This document shows positions 50,600-60,359 of a DNA stretch of 64,000 nucleotides, piece by piece. The notes under the pieces are model-generated. The model was not told where the DNA came from, did not search any database, and saw only the letters and a program-made list of their open reading frames with translations. This DNA comes from Micromonospora sp. NBC_01796 (GTDB lineage Bacteria > Actinomycetota > Actinomycetes > Mycobacteriales > Micromonosporaceae). Location of the stretch: the NCBI RefSeq assembly GCF_035917455.1, contig NZ_CP109078.1, forward strand, positions 4,340,001-4,404,000, given 5' to 3'. Both the position numbers and the translations under genes were made by a program. The first letter of the stretch is position 1. Each line of letters begins with the position of its first letter.

Positions 50600-52179
50600 G
50601 CGGCGGGCTGCTCGTTGCCGGCACCACCTCGGACGCCGGCAAGAGCGTGCTGACGGCGGGTATCTGCCGGTGGCTGCGTCGCCGGGGGGTCAACGTCGCC
50701 CCGTTCAAGGCGCAGAACATGTCCAACAACTCGGCGGTGGTGGTCGGGCCGGACGGCCGGGGCGGGGAGATCGGCCGGGCCCAGGCCATGCAGGCCGCCG
50801 CCTGCGGGCTCCCGCCCGACCTGCGGTTCAACCCGGTGCTGCTGAAGCCGGGCAGCGACCTGTCCAGCCAGGTCGTCCTGCTCGGTGAGGCACTGCGCGA
50901 GCCGGCCGGGGACGCCACCGATCGGGCCGGGACCGCCTCGATCACGGCGACGAACTTCCGGGCGCTGCGGCCCCGGCTGGCCCGGACCGCCTTCGCCGCC
51001 CTGGCCGAGTTGCGCGCCGAGTACGACGTGGTGATCTGCGAGGGCGCCGGCAGCCCCGCCGAGATCAACCTGCGGGACACCGACTACGTCAACATGGGCC
51101 TGGCCCGGCATGCCGCACTTCCGACGATCGTGGTCGCCGACATCGACCGGGGCGGGGTCTTCGCCTCCCTGTTCGGTACCGTCGCCCTGCTCGACCCGGC
51201 CGACCAGGCACTCGTCGCCGGGTTCGTGATCAACAAGTTCCGGGGGGACCTCGGACTCCTCCAGCCCGGCATCGACATGCTCGGCCGGGTCACCGGCCGA
51301 CCCACGTACGGGGTGCTGCCCTGGGACCGTGACCTGTGGCTCGACGCCGAGGACTCGCTCGCGTACGACCGGCTCCTCGGTCGGCCGGCGCCCCCGCGCG
51401 GCACCGAATGGCTGGACGTGGCGGTGGTCCGGCTGCCCCGGATCTCCAACGCCACCGACCTGGAGGCACTCGCCACCGAACCCGGCGTACGGGTCCGGCT
51501 CACCGTCGAGCCGAGCGAGGTCGCCGCCGCCGACCTGGTGGTGCTGCCCGGTACCAAGTCGACCGTGGACGACCTGGCCTGGCTGCGGCGTACCGGCCTG
51601 GCCGACGCGGTGCTCGCACACGCCGGTGCCGGGCGGCCACTGCTGGGCATCTGCGGCGGGTTCCAGATGCTCTCCCGAGCCATCCACGACGAGGTGGAGA
51701 GCCGGCGGGGAACGGTCGACGGGCTCGACCTGCTCCCCATCGAGGTCGCCTTCGACCCGCGCAAGACGGTGACCCGATCGGTGGGCACGGCCTACGGGTC
51801 GCTCCCCGTGCACGGCTACGAGATCCACCACGGGTACGTCTCCAGCGCCGACGCCGACCTGCCACCGCTGCTCACGTACGCCGACGGGCGGGCGGAGGGG
51901 GCGAGCGTCGGGGCGGTGCTCGGCACCCACTGGCACGGGGCGTTCGAGTCGGACGGGTTCCGCCGCCGGTTCCTGACCGAGGCTGCCCGGTTGGCCGGTC
52001 GGCACGGCTTCGAGGTCGCCCCGGACACCTCCTTCGCCGCCGCCCGGGAACGTACGCTCGACCTGCTCGGTGACCTGGTCGAGGAACACCTCGACACGGA
52101 CGCGCTCTGGCGCCTGGTCGAGACCGGCCCACCCGCCGACCTCCCCTTCATCCCACCCGGCGCCCCCGCCGCCGCCTGA
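50596..52179 (+). CDS. cobQ: Cobyric acid synthase CobQ/CbiP
   Basis: A 527-residue glutamine-dependent amidotransferase that amidates four side chains of adenosylcobyrinic acid a,c-diamide. The N-terminal dethiobiotin-synthetase-like ATPase has [19 protein letters not shown] and [15 protein letters not shown]; the C-terminal class I GATase has the nucleophile Cys in [12 protein letters not shown] and the His in [14 protein letters not shown]. All key residues are present, unlike CobB in this window. Co-translated with cobD. Confidence 0.96.
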   Translation: MSGGLLVAGTTSDAGKSVLTAGICRWLRRRGVNVAPFKAQNMSNNSAVVVGPDGRGGEIGRAQAMQAAACGLPPDLRFNPVLLKPGSDLSSQVVLLGEALREPAGDATDRAGTASITATNFRALRPRLARTAFAALAELRAEYDVVICEGAGSPAEINLRDTDYVNMGLARHAALPTIVVADIDRGGVFASLFGTVALLDPADQALVAGFVINKFRGDLGLLQPGIDMLGRVTGRPTYGVLPWDRDLWLDAEDSLAYDRLLGRPAPPRGTEWLDVAVVRLPRISNATDLEALATEPGVRVRLTVEPSEVAAADLVVLPGTKSTVDDLAWLRRTGLADAVLAHAGAGRPLLGICGGFQMLSRAIHDEVESRRGTVDGLDLLPIEVAFDPRKTVTRSVGTAYGSLPVHGYEIHHGYVSSADADLPPLLTYADGRAEGASVGAVLGTHWHGAFESDGFRRRFLTEAARLAGRHGFEVAPDTSFAAARERTLDLLGDLVEEHLDTDALWRLVETGPPADLPFIPPGAPAAA

Positions 52180-52209
52180 CCCCGCACCCCCCACCCCGCT
52201 CGGGCGCTA

Positions 52210-52261
52210 TTTCACTGAAAGAGTGGTTATTCGCGGCTGGATAACCACTCTTTCAGTGAAA
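52210..52261. repeat. Perfect 21-10-21 inverted repeat (terminator-like element)
   Basis: Left arm 52210-52230 (starts TTTCACTGAAAGAGTGG), loop TCGCGGCTGG, right arm 52231+10 to 52261, the exact complement. It lies 31 bp after cobQ. It is the best-paired member of a family whose degenerate copies are at 10318 and 16865. A rho-independent terminator of cobD-cobQ is the simplest role; a non-autonomous mobile hairpin is another. Confidence 0.88.
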
Positions 52262-52298
52262 CAGCGGGATCGGTGGGTGGGGGGAGGGAGGAAGTAGC

Positions 52299-52973
52299 GT
52301 GCCGGGGGTGGGTGGGCGGGTGGAGACGTACGCGGAACTCGCCCGGTTGGTCATGGGGCGGCCGGCGCGGCTCGGGCGTACCCGGTTGGTGGCGGTCGAC
52401 GGGCCCAGCGGCGCGGGGAAGACCCTGTTCGCCGGTCGCCTCGCGGCGGGGTTGGGCGGTGCCGGGGCGGAAGAGGTGCCGGTGGTGCACACCGACGACC
52501 TGCTGGCCGGCTGGGACGACCAGCTCACCTTCTGGCCCAGGCTGGACGAGTGGGTGCTCGACCCGCTGCGGGCCGGCCGACCCGGTCACTACCACCGCTA
52601 CAGCTGGGTACGCGGGGAGTTCACCCCGGGCCGGGTCACCGTGCCACCCGCGCCGGTGGTGATCCTGGAAGGGGTGAGCAGCGGCCGGATCGGGATCGCG
52701 CCCGAGCTGACCCTGGCGGTGTTCGTGACCGCGTCGCCACGGCTGCGGCTGGACCGGGCGGTGGAACGGGACGGGGCGGAGCTGCTGCCGTACCTGATCC
52801 GGTGGCGGCAGGGCGAGCGCCGGCACTTCCGCGCGGACGCCACCGCCGAACGCGCCGATCTGGTGGTCGACGGCGCACCCGACCGGGCGGCGCCCACCGG
52901 CTCCGGCAGCCCGGTGCAGGTGACCGGCGGGACGGCGTACGACCCGGAAATCCACTACGTTCGATTGGCCTGA
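52299..52973 (+). CDS. Uridine kinase-like P-loop protein
   Basis: A 224-residue P-loop kinase of the uridine kinase/PRK-like fold. The Walker A is VAVDGPSGAGKTLFAGRL at about residues 31-48; VVHTDDLLAGWDDQLTFWPR is the acidic (D-D) segment; VVILEGVSSGRIGI is the middle strand. It probably phosphorylates a nucleoside or a similar small molecule. GTG 52299 follows GGAGGAAG. It lies between cobQ and an M48 peptidase gene; no tie with cobalamin synthesis can be proved. Confidence 0.85.
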   Translation: MPGVGGRVETYAELARLVMGRPARLGRTRLVAVDGPSGAGKTLFAGRLAAGLGGAGAEEVPVVHTDDLLAGWDDQLTFWPRLDEWVLDPLRAGRPGHYHRYSWVRGEFTPGRVTVPPAPVVILEGVSSGRIGIAPELTLAVFVTASPRLRLDRAVERDGAELLPYLIRWRQGERRHFRADATAERADLVVDGAPDRAAPTGSGSPVQVTGGTAYDPEIHYVRLA

Positions 52974-53058
52974 CTGGCATGTCCGGCCCATGGACGGCAA
53001 CGGGCCGCTGCGGCACGATCGCAGGGTAGGACGAGGGACTGCGGACGGGGAGCCCACG

Positions 53059-54213
53059 ATGACTTCAGCCGACGACGGCGCGGCGGGCGCCCCGGCCCGT
53101 ACCCGGGTGGTGCTGACCGGGATCAGCTCACGGGCCTGGGAGCATCCCGCCGACCGGGGTGCGCTCACCGCCCTGCGGGAGCTGCGCGGGTTCGACGAGG
53201 TGATCCGGTCGTTCTTCGGGATGTGGAACGAACGCGGTTTCCGCCTGTCCCACCTGGCCACCGGCATCCGGGTCGACCACCGCCAGTACCCACGGGTCTA
53301 CCAGCGGTACGCCGAGGCGGCGAGCGCGCTCGACGTACTCGAACTCCCCGAGCTGTACGTGACCCAGTCGCCGTGGCTGAACGCCGAGGCGATCGGGCTG
53401 GACCGCCCGTTCATTACCGTCAGCTCCGCCTGTGTCCAGCAGCTCGACGACGACGAGTTGCGCTGCCTGCTCGGCCACGAACTCGGCCATGTCGGCAGCG
53501 GGCACGCGGTCTACAAGACCATCCTGTCGATCCTCACCCGCTGGGCGGCCAGCCTGAGCTGGCTGCCGGTCGGTGCGATCGCCCTGCGCGCGATCATCGC
53601 GGCGATGCTGGAGTGGTGGCGCAAGGCCGAACTCTCCGGCGACCGTGCGGGTCTGCTCGCCGGCCAGGATCCGGCCGCCGCGCTGCGGCTGCTGATGAAG
53701 ATGGCCGGGGGCGGGGACCTGTCGCAGGTCGACACCACCGCCTTCCTCGAACAGGCCGCCGAGTACGACGGCGGCGGCGACCTCCGGGACAGCTTTCACA
53801 AGATCAGGATGACCGCGTGGAGCACCCACCCGGTGCCGGTCGCGCGGGCGGCCCAGCTTCGGCAGTGGATCGACTCCGGCGCGTACGGCCGGGTCCTCGC
53901 CGGTGACTACCCCCGCCGGGCGGACGACCAGAGCGCCTCGGTGACCGACGAGGTCCGCGCGGCGGCCGACTCCTACCGGGAGGCGTTCGGGCGCAGCCAG
54001 GATCCGCTGGTCGGGCTCTTGCGCCGGCTCGGCGACGGTGCTACCGACCTGGGTGACTGGGTGGGCGGCGGTGCCGGGCGGGCCCGCTCCTGGATGGGTG
54101 CGGCCGGCGAGGCCGCCGCCCGCGCCGCCGGACGCCCACGCCGGGGCACGGGGACCGATGCCACCGGGGGGACCGGGAACGGTTCTGCGGGCTCGGGGAG
54201 CACCGGGGCGTAA
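53059..54213 (+). CDS. M48 family metallopeptidase
   Basis: A 384-residue peptidase. The zinc motif HELGH is in LRCLLGHELGHVGSGHAVYK (about residues 138-142), followed by a hydrophobic segment (RWAASLSWLPVGAIALRAII) and AELSGDRAGLLAG, which supplies the third ligand Glu/Asp. Membrane-associated quality-control function is typical of M48, but here the fold is shortened. ATG 53059 has GGGGAGC; an upstream start at 52990 would add 23 residues. The C-terminal ~80 residues are Gly/Ala/Arg-rich. The next gene starts 22 bp downstream. Confidence 0.88.
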   Translation: MTSADDGAAGAPARTRVVLTGISSRAWEHPADRGALTALRELRGFDEVIRSFFGMWNERGFRLSHLATGIRVDHRQYPRVYQRYAEAASALDVLELPELYVTQSPWLNAEAIGLDRPFITVSSACVQQLDDDELRCLLGHELGHVGSGHAVYKTILSILTRWAASLSWLPVGAIALRAIIAAMLEWWRKAELSGDRAGLLAGQDPAAALRLLMKMAGGGDLSQVDTTAFLEQAAEYDGGGDLRDSFHKIRMTAWSTHPVPVARAAQLRQWIDSGAYGRVLAGDYPRRADDQSASVTDEVRAAADSYREAFGRSQDPLVGLLRRLGDGATDLGDWVGGGAGRARSWMGAAGEAAARAAGRPRRGTGTDATGGTGNGSAGSGSTGA

Positions 54214-54234
54214 GGTCGGCCTACGATTCCGGTC

Positions 54235-55602
54235 ATGACCAGACCGATCTTCACCGAGGCCGGGTTGCGGGCCGCGATCGAGCGGGAGCTGCCGGGCGTC
54301 CGGGCCGACCTCGAGCGCCTCGTCCGGATCCCCGGCATCGCGTTCGACGGCTTCGACCACGCACACGTGGAACGTTCCGCCGAGGCCGTCGCCGAACTCC
54401 TGCGGGCCTGCTCCCTCGACGTAAAAATCGTGCGTTCCGGCGGGCAGCCGGCGGTCATCGGTCGGCGGGCCGCGCCGCCCGGTGCACCCACCGTGCTGCT
54501 CTACGCCCACCACGACGTCCAACCCGTCGGCGACCTGAGCCTCTGGGAGAGCGACCCGTTCGAGCCCGTGGAGCGCGACGGGCGGCTCTACGGCCGGGGC
54601 GCGGCCGACGACAAGGCCGGCATCATGGCCCACGTCGCCGCGCTGCGCGCGTTCGGTGACGACCTGCCGGTGGGTGTGGTGCTGTTCATCGAGGGCGAGG
54701 AGGAGTTCGGCTCCGACTCCCTGGAGCAACTCCTGCGGGAACACCGCGACGAGATCGCCTCCGACGTGATCGTGATCGCCGACTCCGGCAACTGGGACAT
54801 CGGCGTACCGGCGCTGACCACCTCGTTGCGCGGGATCGTGAACTGCTTCGTCGAGATCCGTACGCTCGACCACGCCGTACACAGCGGCATGTTCGGCGGT
54901 GCGGTTCCGGACGCGCTGACCGCGCTGGCCCGGCTGCTCGCCACCCTGCACGACGACGCCGGCGACGTGGCGGTGGACGGTCTGGTCAGCCGGGTCGGCG
55001 CGACCGTCGACTACCCGGAGGACCGGCTGCGGGGCGAGTCCGGCCTGTCCGACGGTGTCTCCTTCATCGGCACCGGTCGGCTCACCGACCGGATCTGGAC
55101 CAAGCCGGCGCTGGCCGTCCTGGCCATCGACGCGCCGCCGACCGTCGGTGCGCCCAACGCCCTGGTCCCGGCCGCGAAGGCCAAGCTGAGCGTACGGCTG
55201 GCGCCGGGCGACGACCCCAAGCAGGCGTACGCGGCACTGCGGGCGCACCTGGAGAAGCACGCCCCGTGGGGCACCACGGCCGTGGTCACCTTCGAGCACG
55301 ACGGCGAGCCGTGCGTGATCGACGCGACCGGGCCGTACTTCGACGCGGCGCGGGGCGCCTTCGAGTCGGCCTGGGACGGGGTCCAGCCGGTCGACATCGG
55401 TGTCGGTGGTTCGATCCCGTTCATCGCCACCTTCCAGGAGATGTTCCCGCAGGCGGCGATCCTGGTGACCGGGGTGGAGGACCCGCACGCGCGGGCGCAC
55501 GGGCCGAACGAGAGCCTGCACCTCGGCGAGTTCGCCCGGGTCTGCCTGGCCGAGACGCTGCTCCTGGCGAAGGTTGCCGAGGCGGCCGCCGCCACCGCCT
55601 GA
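54235..55602 (+). CDS. M20 family dipeptidase (zinc peptidase)
   Basis: A 455-residue M20/M28 dipeptidase. Zinc and catalytic residues are clear: VLLYAHHDVQPVG (His ligand, Asp), LYGRGAADDKAGIMAHVAAL (bridging Asp), VLFIEGEEEFGS (catalytic Glu, Glu ligand), VIVIADSGN (Asp) and C-terminal HARAHGPNESLHLGEF (His). The inserted dimerisation domain lies at about 205-310. It hydrolyses dipeptides or related amides. ATG 54235 lies 22 bp after the M48 gene on the same strand. Confidence 0.94.
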   Translation: MTRPIFTEAGLRAAIERELPGVRADLERLVRIPGIAFDGFDHAHVERSAEAVAELLRACSLDVKIVRSGGQPAVIGRRAAPPGAPTVLLYAHHDVQPVGDLSLWESDPFEPVERDGRLYGRGAADDKAGIMAHVAALRAFGDDLPVGVVLFIEGEEEFGSDSLEQLLREHRDEIASDVIVIADSGNWDIGVPALTTSLRGIVNCFVEIRTLDHAVHSGMFGGAVPDALTALARLLATLHDDAGDVAVDGLVSRVGATVDYPEDRLRGESGLSDGVSFIGTGRLTDRIWTKPALAVLAIDAPPTVGAPNALVPAAKAKLSVRLAPGDDPKQAYAALRAHLEKHAPWGTTAVVTFEHDGEPCVIDATGPYFDAARGAFESAWDGVQPVDIGVGGSIPFIATFQEMFPQAAILVTGVEDPHARAHGPNESLHLGEFARVCLAETLLLAKVAEAAAATA

Positions 55603-55618
55603 CCAGCACCGGAACGCC

Positions 55619-55645
55619 GGGCCCGTGATCGTCGATCACGGGCCC
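55619..55645 (+). terminator. Hairpin terminator after the M20 peptidase gene
   Basis: GGGCCCGTGATC (55619-55630) / GATCACGGGCCC (55634-55645), a perfect 12-bp stem with a 3-base loop, 17 bp after the stop codon. Confidence 0.85.
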
Positions 55646-55700
55646 TCGCCATGCCGGAGAAAATGGGCGAAGTTCCGGCGTACGTCCCGAGTCGTGCAGT

Positions 55701-55919
55701 ATGGTTTCGAACATGAGTACGAACGAGGCCATTGTGCGGCTCGACGCCGCTGTCAGTGCTCTGGGGGACGTCAACGTCTCCGCGTGGTCCGAGGAAGTGC
55801 TGAAGGACCAGCTCGGCGAACTTTCCAGCGTTCTCTGCGCGCTCGACGCCGTACTTTCCCGGGTCGCCGACGAGATACGGGCCCGGGGCATGCGGATCGA
55901 GGAGCCGATCTCCGTTTAG
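55701..55919 (+). CDS. Small protein resembling the N-terminus of DUF222/13E12 proteins
   Basis: A 72-residue protein, ATG 55701 or 55713. [28 protein letters not shown] ends in an Arg-Gly (EIRARGM), the profile of the helical N-terminal region of DUF222/HNH (13E12 repeat) proteins common in actinomycetes. It stops after the first helical hairpin, so it is either a truncated relic or an independent small protein. No HNH segment is seen downstream. The ribosome-binding site is weak. Confidence 0.6.
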   Translation: MVSNMSTNEAIVRLDAAVSALGDVNVSAWSEEVLKDQLGELSSVLCALDAVLSRVADEIRARGMRIEEPISV

Positions 55920-55962
55920 CTTTGCCTATGGTTTGTCGCAGGGGGCTGCCAGGATTGGGGAC

Positions 55963-57678
55963 GTGCGGTTCCTCGACCTGGCGGCCACCTCCGCCGCCGT
56001 GACAGCGACCTCCGCCCGACGGGCCAAGGTCGAGCTACTGGCCGCCGCCCTGCGGGGCCTCGCCCCGGACGAGATCCCGGCCGGCGCCGCGTACCTGGCC
56101 GGTGAGCTGCGCCAGCGGCAGACCGGGGTCGGTTACGCGGCCCTGCGCGACCTGCCGCCACCGGCGGAACACCCGTCGCTGACCGTGGCCGACGTCGACG
56201 CGGCCATCGACGCCATCTCCGCCGTCGCCGGTCCCGGTTCCCAGGCCCGCCGCCGCGAACTGGTCGGCCGGCTCTTCGGCGCCGCCACCGTCGACGAGCA
56301 ACGACTCCTGGTCGGTCTGTTCGGCGGTGAGCTGCGCCAGGGCGCCCAGGCGGGCCTGCTGGCCGACGCGATCGCCCGCGCCGCACAGGTCCCGCTCCCG
56401 GCCGTACGCCGGGCGTTGTTGCTGGCCGGCGACCTGAAGGCGGTCGCGGCGGCGGCCCTGACCGGCGGCTCCGCCGCGCTCGGCGAGATCAGCCTGCGAG
56501 TCGGTCGGCCGCTCGCCCCGATGCTCGCCTCCAGCGCCCCCTCGGTAGGCGAGGCGATCGAGGCGACCGGTACGCCGGCCGTGGTCGACGTCAAACTCGA
56601 CGGCATCCGGATCCAGGTGCACCGCTCCGGCGGTGAGATCGCCGTGTTCACCCGCAGCCTCGACGACATCACCGCCAGGGTGCCCGAGGTGGTGGCGGCC
56701 GTACGCGCACTGCCCGCCCGCGAACTCGTGCTCGACGGCGAGGCGATCGCGCTGGACGCCACCGGCCGACCCCGGCCCTTCCAGGAGACCGCCAGTCGGG
56801 CCGCCACCCGTGGGGCCCGCCGCAGCGCGACCGCCGGGCTCTCCGCCGAGGTGGCCGCCGAGCAGTCGGCGACCGAACCGGTCCGCTCGTTCGGCGCCGC
56901 CCCGGCCGCACCACCCGCACCGACCGATCCACCCACACCGGCCCAGCTCCCCGTGCCGGCCCGCCCGGAGCAGGCAGCCCCGGCCGTACGCGCAGCCGCC
57001 GGAAGCACCGGCTCGACCGTGCTCACGCCGTACTTCTTCGACCTGCTGCACCTCGACGGCACGGACCTGCTCGACGCGCCCGGCCGGCAGCGGTGGGCGG
57101 CGCTGGCCGACACGGTCGCCGCACCGCAGCTCGTCGGCCGGATGACCGTCGAGAGTGTGCTGGCCGCCGCCGACGCGTTCGCCGCCGCGCTCGACGCCGG
57201 GCAGGAGGGCGTGGTGGTGAAGTCGCCGGACGCGCCGTACGAGGCCGGTCGGCGCGGCGCGGGCTGGATCAAGGTCAAGCCCCGGCACACGCTCGACCTG
57301 GTGGTGCTCGCGGTGGAGTGGGGCAGCGGCCGGCGTCAGGGCTGGCTGTCGAACCTGCACCTCGGCGCCCGCGACCCGGACAACGGCGGCTTCGTGATGC
57401 TCGGCAAGACCTTCAAGGGGCTCACCGACGAGTTGCTGCGGTGGCAGACCGAACGTTTCCTCGAACTGGCGGTCGAGCGGGGCGACTGGGTGGTCCGGGT
57501 CCGGCCCGAGCAGGTGGTCGAGATCGCCTTCGACGGGGTGCAGACCAGCTCCCGGTATCCGGGCGGGATGGCGCTGCGGTTCGCCCGGGTGATCCGCTAC
57601 CGCGATGACAAGAGCGCCGCCGAGGCGGACACCATCGACATGGTCCGGGCGGTCCACGCCGGCCGGGTCAGCGGATGA
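55963..57678 (+). CDS. ATP-dependent DNA ligase (LigB-type)
   Basis: A 571-residue ligase. An N-terminal domain (1-190) precedes the nucleotidyltransferase core with the active-site [10 protein letters not shown] (Lys211), a DGEAIAL motif and a [23 protein letters not shown] region (motifs IV-V), and then the OB-fold domain. An inserted ~60-residue Ala/Pro-rich segment (about 335-390) interrupts the adenylation domain between motifs III and IV. It probably seals nicks in DNA repair. GTG 55963 is the likely start; TTG 55933 would add 10 residues. Confidence 0.93.
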   Translation: MRFLDLAATSAAVTATSARRAKVELLAAALRGLAPDEIPAGAAYLAGELRQRQTGVGYAALRDLPPPAEHPSLTVADVDAAIDAISAVAGPGSQARRRELVGRLFGAATVDEQRLLVGLFGGELRQGAQAGLLADAIARAAQVPLPAVRRALLLAGDLKAVAAAALTGGSAALGEISLRVGRPLAPMLASSAPSVGEAIEATGTPAVVDVKLDGIRIQVHRSGGEIAVFTRSLDDITARVPEVVAAVRALPARELVLDGEAIALDATGRPRPFQETASRAATRGARRSATAGLSAEVAAEQSATEPVRSFGAAPAAPPAPTDPPTPAQLPVPARPEQAAPAVRAAAGSTGSTVLTPYFFDLLHLDGTDLLDAPGRQRWAALADTVAAPQLVGRMTVESVLAAADAFAAALDAGQEGVVVKSPDAPYEAGRRGAGWIKVKPRHTLDLVVLAVEWGSGRRQGWLSNLHLGARDPDNGGFVMLGKTFKGLTDELLRWQTERFLELAVERGDWVVRVRPEQVVEIAFDGVQTSSRYPGGMALRFARVIRYRDDKSAAEADTIDMVRAVHAGRVSG

Positions 57679-57694
57679 TCCGGGAGCAGCCCAG

Positions 57695-58516
57695 CTAGGC
57701 GGGTGTCGGGTCGGCGGCCCGGTCCCGGTTGCGCGGGGTCCCGTCGCGGGTCTTCGGCAGGGTGTCGCCGAGGGCTTCGCGGCGGGCCAGCCAGCCGAAC
57801 CCGTAGAGGGTCATCAGGGCGAACAGCCACCACTGGATCACGTAGCCGGCGTTCTGCCAGTTGTTCTCGTGCTGGATCGGCACCGCCGCGAACGTCGGGT
57901 CCGCCGCCGGGGTCTGCTCGCCGACCAGCAGGTACGCCCCGAAGAGCGGGTACGGCAGCTCCCGCGCCAACCGGGGTACGGCCACCCGACGGGTCTCCAG
58001 CTTGCCGTCACGGCGGTCGACCGCACCCGGCTTGCTCTCCGACATGTGCACCCGGCCGACCACGGTCACCTGTCCGGTGGGGATCGCCGGGATCCGGGGC
58101 TGTTCGGTGGCGGAGCCGTTCGGTGGCGGCACCCACCCGTGGTCGACCAGCACGGCGGTGCCGTCGTCGAGCAGCAGCGGGGTGACCACCTCGAAGCCGA
58201 CCTTGCTGTCCACCGTCCGGCCCCGTACGACGATGGTGTTGGTGGTGTCGTAGCGCCCGGTGACGGTGACCCTGGTCCAGGCCATCTCCTTGGCCGGCGC
58301 GTTGCCCGCCGTACCGGCCGTACCACCCGCCGGGGGCAGCACCCCGGCCAGCGGGACCGGCGCGATCCGGTCGGCGGCGTCGATCCGTTCGTTGATCGCG
58401 GACCGCTCCCGGTAGCGGCTCAACTGCCAGTTACCGAGCAGCACCATCACCGCGGCGGCGGCCAGCGTCAGGGCGAGGATGCCCAGCCAGCGCGGGGTGA
58501 GCAGGAAGCGGTACAC
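57695..58516 (-). CDS. SURF1 family cytochrome oxidase biogenesis protein
   Basis: A 273-residue SURF1 protein with the usual two TM helices at the ends: RWLGILALTLAAAAVMVLLG (about 9-28) and VIQWWLFALMTLYGFGWLA (about 230-248). Between them is the extracytoplasmic SURF1 domain with WTRVTVTGRYD, VLVDHGWVPP, and the C-terminal NNWQNAGYVIQWW family signature. It assists heme insertion into cytochrome c oxidase subunit I. The start ATG 58516 fits. It converges with the ligase gene (17 bp between stops) and diverges from cobB. Confidence 0.93.
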   Translation of the reverse strand: MYRFLLTPRWLGILALTLAAAAVMVLLGNWQLSRYRERSAINERIDAADRIAPVPLAGVLPPAGGTAGTAGNAPAKEMAWTRVTVTGRYDTTNTIVVRGRTVDSKVGFEVVTPLLLDDGTAVLVDHGWVPPPNGSATEQPRIPAIPTGQVTVVGRVHMSESKPGAVDRRDGKLETRRVAVPRLARELPYPLFGAYLLVGEQTPAADPTFAAVPIQHENNWQNAGYVIQWWLFALMTLYGFGWLARREALGDTLPKTRDGTPRNRDRAADPTPA

Positions 58517-58736
58517 GACATGAGGTTACCCGTGTGACGGCAGCCACTACGCTGGTGCCCGGATCGGCGGCCGGCGGGTGTCTCCGACGCCCGGTATCGT
58601 CACGCCCGGCGATCCGGTTGCCGGGTTGGCCCGCCCCGTCACGGTTGCTCACGGTCCGGGTCAGGAACCCGCCGCCCCGGTAGCCGTGCCCCGCCAGTCC
58701 GACCCCGGTACCCCGTTCGCCCCCGAGGAGCCGACC

Positions 58737-60359
58737 ATGACCGCCGTGCCGCGCGTACTGGTGAGTGCGCCCTCTTCCGGACACGGTAAGACCGCGATCG
58801 CCGTCGGCCTGCTCGCCGCGTACGCCGCCCGGGGGATGGCCGCCGCCGGGTTCAAGGTCGGCCCGGACCAGATCGACGCCGCGTACCTGGGATTCGCCGC
58901 CCGGCGACCGGGGCGCAGTCTCGACCCACGGCTGGTCGGTCCGCACCGGGTCGCGCCGATCTTCGCCCACGGTTGCGCGGGCGCGGACGTGGCGGTGGTC
59001 GAGGGGACCATGGGCCTGTTCGACAGCCTCGCCGGGCGTTCCGAAACCGACTCGACCGCCGCCGTGGCGACCGAGCTGCGGGCCCCGGTCGTGCTGGTCG
59101 TCGACGTCGCGGCGATGGGCCAGTCGGTGGCCGCGCTGGTGCACGGCTTCCGGGCGTACGACGAGATGCTGTGGCTCGGCGGGGTGATCCTCAACCGGGT
59201 CGCCTCGGACCGGCACGAACAGTTGCTCCGGGACGCCCTCGACGACATCGGCGTACCGGTCTTCGGCGCGCTGCGCCGCCACCAACTGCCCGCCGTCCTG
59301 CCGTCCCGCGAGCACGGCGTGGTGCCGGTGCTCCAGCAGGGGGTGGACGCGTACCGGGGGGTGCGTCGGCTGGGTGAGGCGATCAGCGGCACCGTGGACC
59401 TCGACCGGCTGCTGTCGCTGGCCAGTTCGGCCCCACGGCTCGCGGTCGAGCCGTGGTCGGCGGCGGCGGCGCTCGCCCAACCCAGCGGTGCGCCGCACGG
59501 CGCCAACGGCGGGCGGCGTCCGGTGATCGCCCTGGCCGGCGCCAGCTCGCTCTCCTACTCCTACCCGGAGACCGCCGAGCTGCTCGCCGCCGCCGGGGCC
59601 GAGGTGGTCCCGGTCGACCCGCTGGTGGACGAGGAACTGCCCGAGGGAACCGACGCGCTGGTCGTCGGTGGCGCGCTGCCCGAGTCGTACGCGGAGGAGC
59701 TGTCCGGCAACCGGCGGCTCGGCGCCGCGGTGGCCGACCTGGCCCGGTCCGGCCGGCCGGTGCTCGCCGAGGGGGCGGGTGTGCTCTGGTTGTCCCGCGA
59801 GTTCGACGGGCGGCCGATGTGCGGGGTGCTGGACGCGACCGGGGAGAGCACCGACCGGATAGTGGTCGGGTACCGGGAGGCGACCGCCCGTGCGGCCAGC
59901 GTGGTAGCCCCGCTCGGCGCCCGCCTGATCGGTTACAAGCAACATCGGGGGGTCCTCACCCCGCGTGCCGGGCAGACCCCGGCCTGGACCTGGGGCGGCG
60001 GTACGCCCGAGGGTTTCGTCTGGCGTCAGGTGCACGCCTCGCAGCTCATCCTGCACTGGGCCGGTACGCCGGAGATCGCGGCCCGGCTGGTCCGGGCGGT
60101 GGCGGCGGTCGGTCCGGTGGCGCCCCGCGCCGGTGCGGAACCGGTCGCCGGAGCACGGATCGGACCGGTGACCGGGCCGTTGGCTCCCCGGCCCGGTGCG
60201 GAACCCGTCGCCGGTCCGGTGGCGCCCCGAGCGGGTGCGGAACCGGTCGCCGGGCCACGGTTGGGGCTGGTGCCCCGACCGGGCGGCCCGGTGGCCACGG
60301 CGGAGTCGCCGAACGGGTCGGACCAGCAGGGCGGCCCGACCGGTGGGAAGTCGGCATGA
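58737..60359 (+). CDS. cobB: Cobyrinate a,c-diamide synthase CobB/CbiA, lacking the glutaminase cysteine
   Basis: A 540-residue enzyme of the CobB/CbiA type. The N-terminal ATPase has VSAPSSGHGKTAIAVGLL, FKVGPDQIDAAY and SLDPRLVG; the GATase domain (about 262-470) has LAGASSLSYSYPETAELL and VVGGALPESYAEEL. The nucleophile elbow expected as AEC(A/G)G reads AEGAG: residue 346 is Gly (GGG at 59772-59774). The later HASYLHxH segment reads HASQLILHW. The last ~65 residues repeat RAGAEPVAGP-like units. It may use ammonia, or another glutaminase, or be reduced in activity. ATG 58737 has GAGGAG upstream. Confidence 0.9.
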   Translation: MTAVPRVLVSAPSSGHGKTAIAVGLLAAYAARGMAAAGFKVGPDQIDAAYLGFAARRPGRSLDPRLVGPHRVAPIFAHGCAGADVAVVEGTMGLFDSLAGRSETDSTAAVATELRAPVVLVVDVAAMGQSVAALVHGFRAYDEMLWLGGVILNRVASDRHEQLLRDALDDIGVPVFGALRRHQLPAVLPSREHGVVPVLQQGVDAYRGVRRLGEAISGTVDLDRLLSLASSAPRLAVEPWSAAAALAQPSGAPHGANGGRRPVIALAGASSLSYSYPETAELLAAAGAEVVPVDPLVDEELPEGTDALVVGGALPESYAEELSGNRRLGAAVADLARSGRPVLAEGAGVLWLSREFDGRPMCGVLDATGESTDRIVVGYREATARAASVVAPLGARLIGYKQHRGVLTPRAGQTPAWTWGGGTPEGFVWRQVHASQLILHWAGTPEIAARLVRAVAAVGPVAPRAGAEPVAGARIGPVTGPLAPRPGAEPVAGPVAPRAGAEPVAGPRLGLVPRPGGPVATAESPNGSDQQGGPTGGKSA

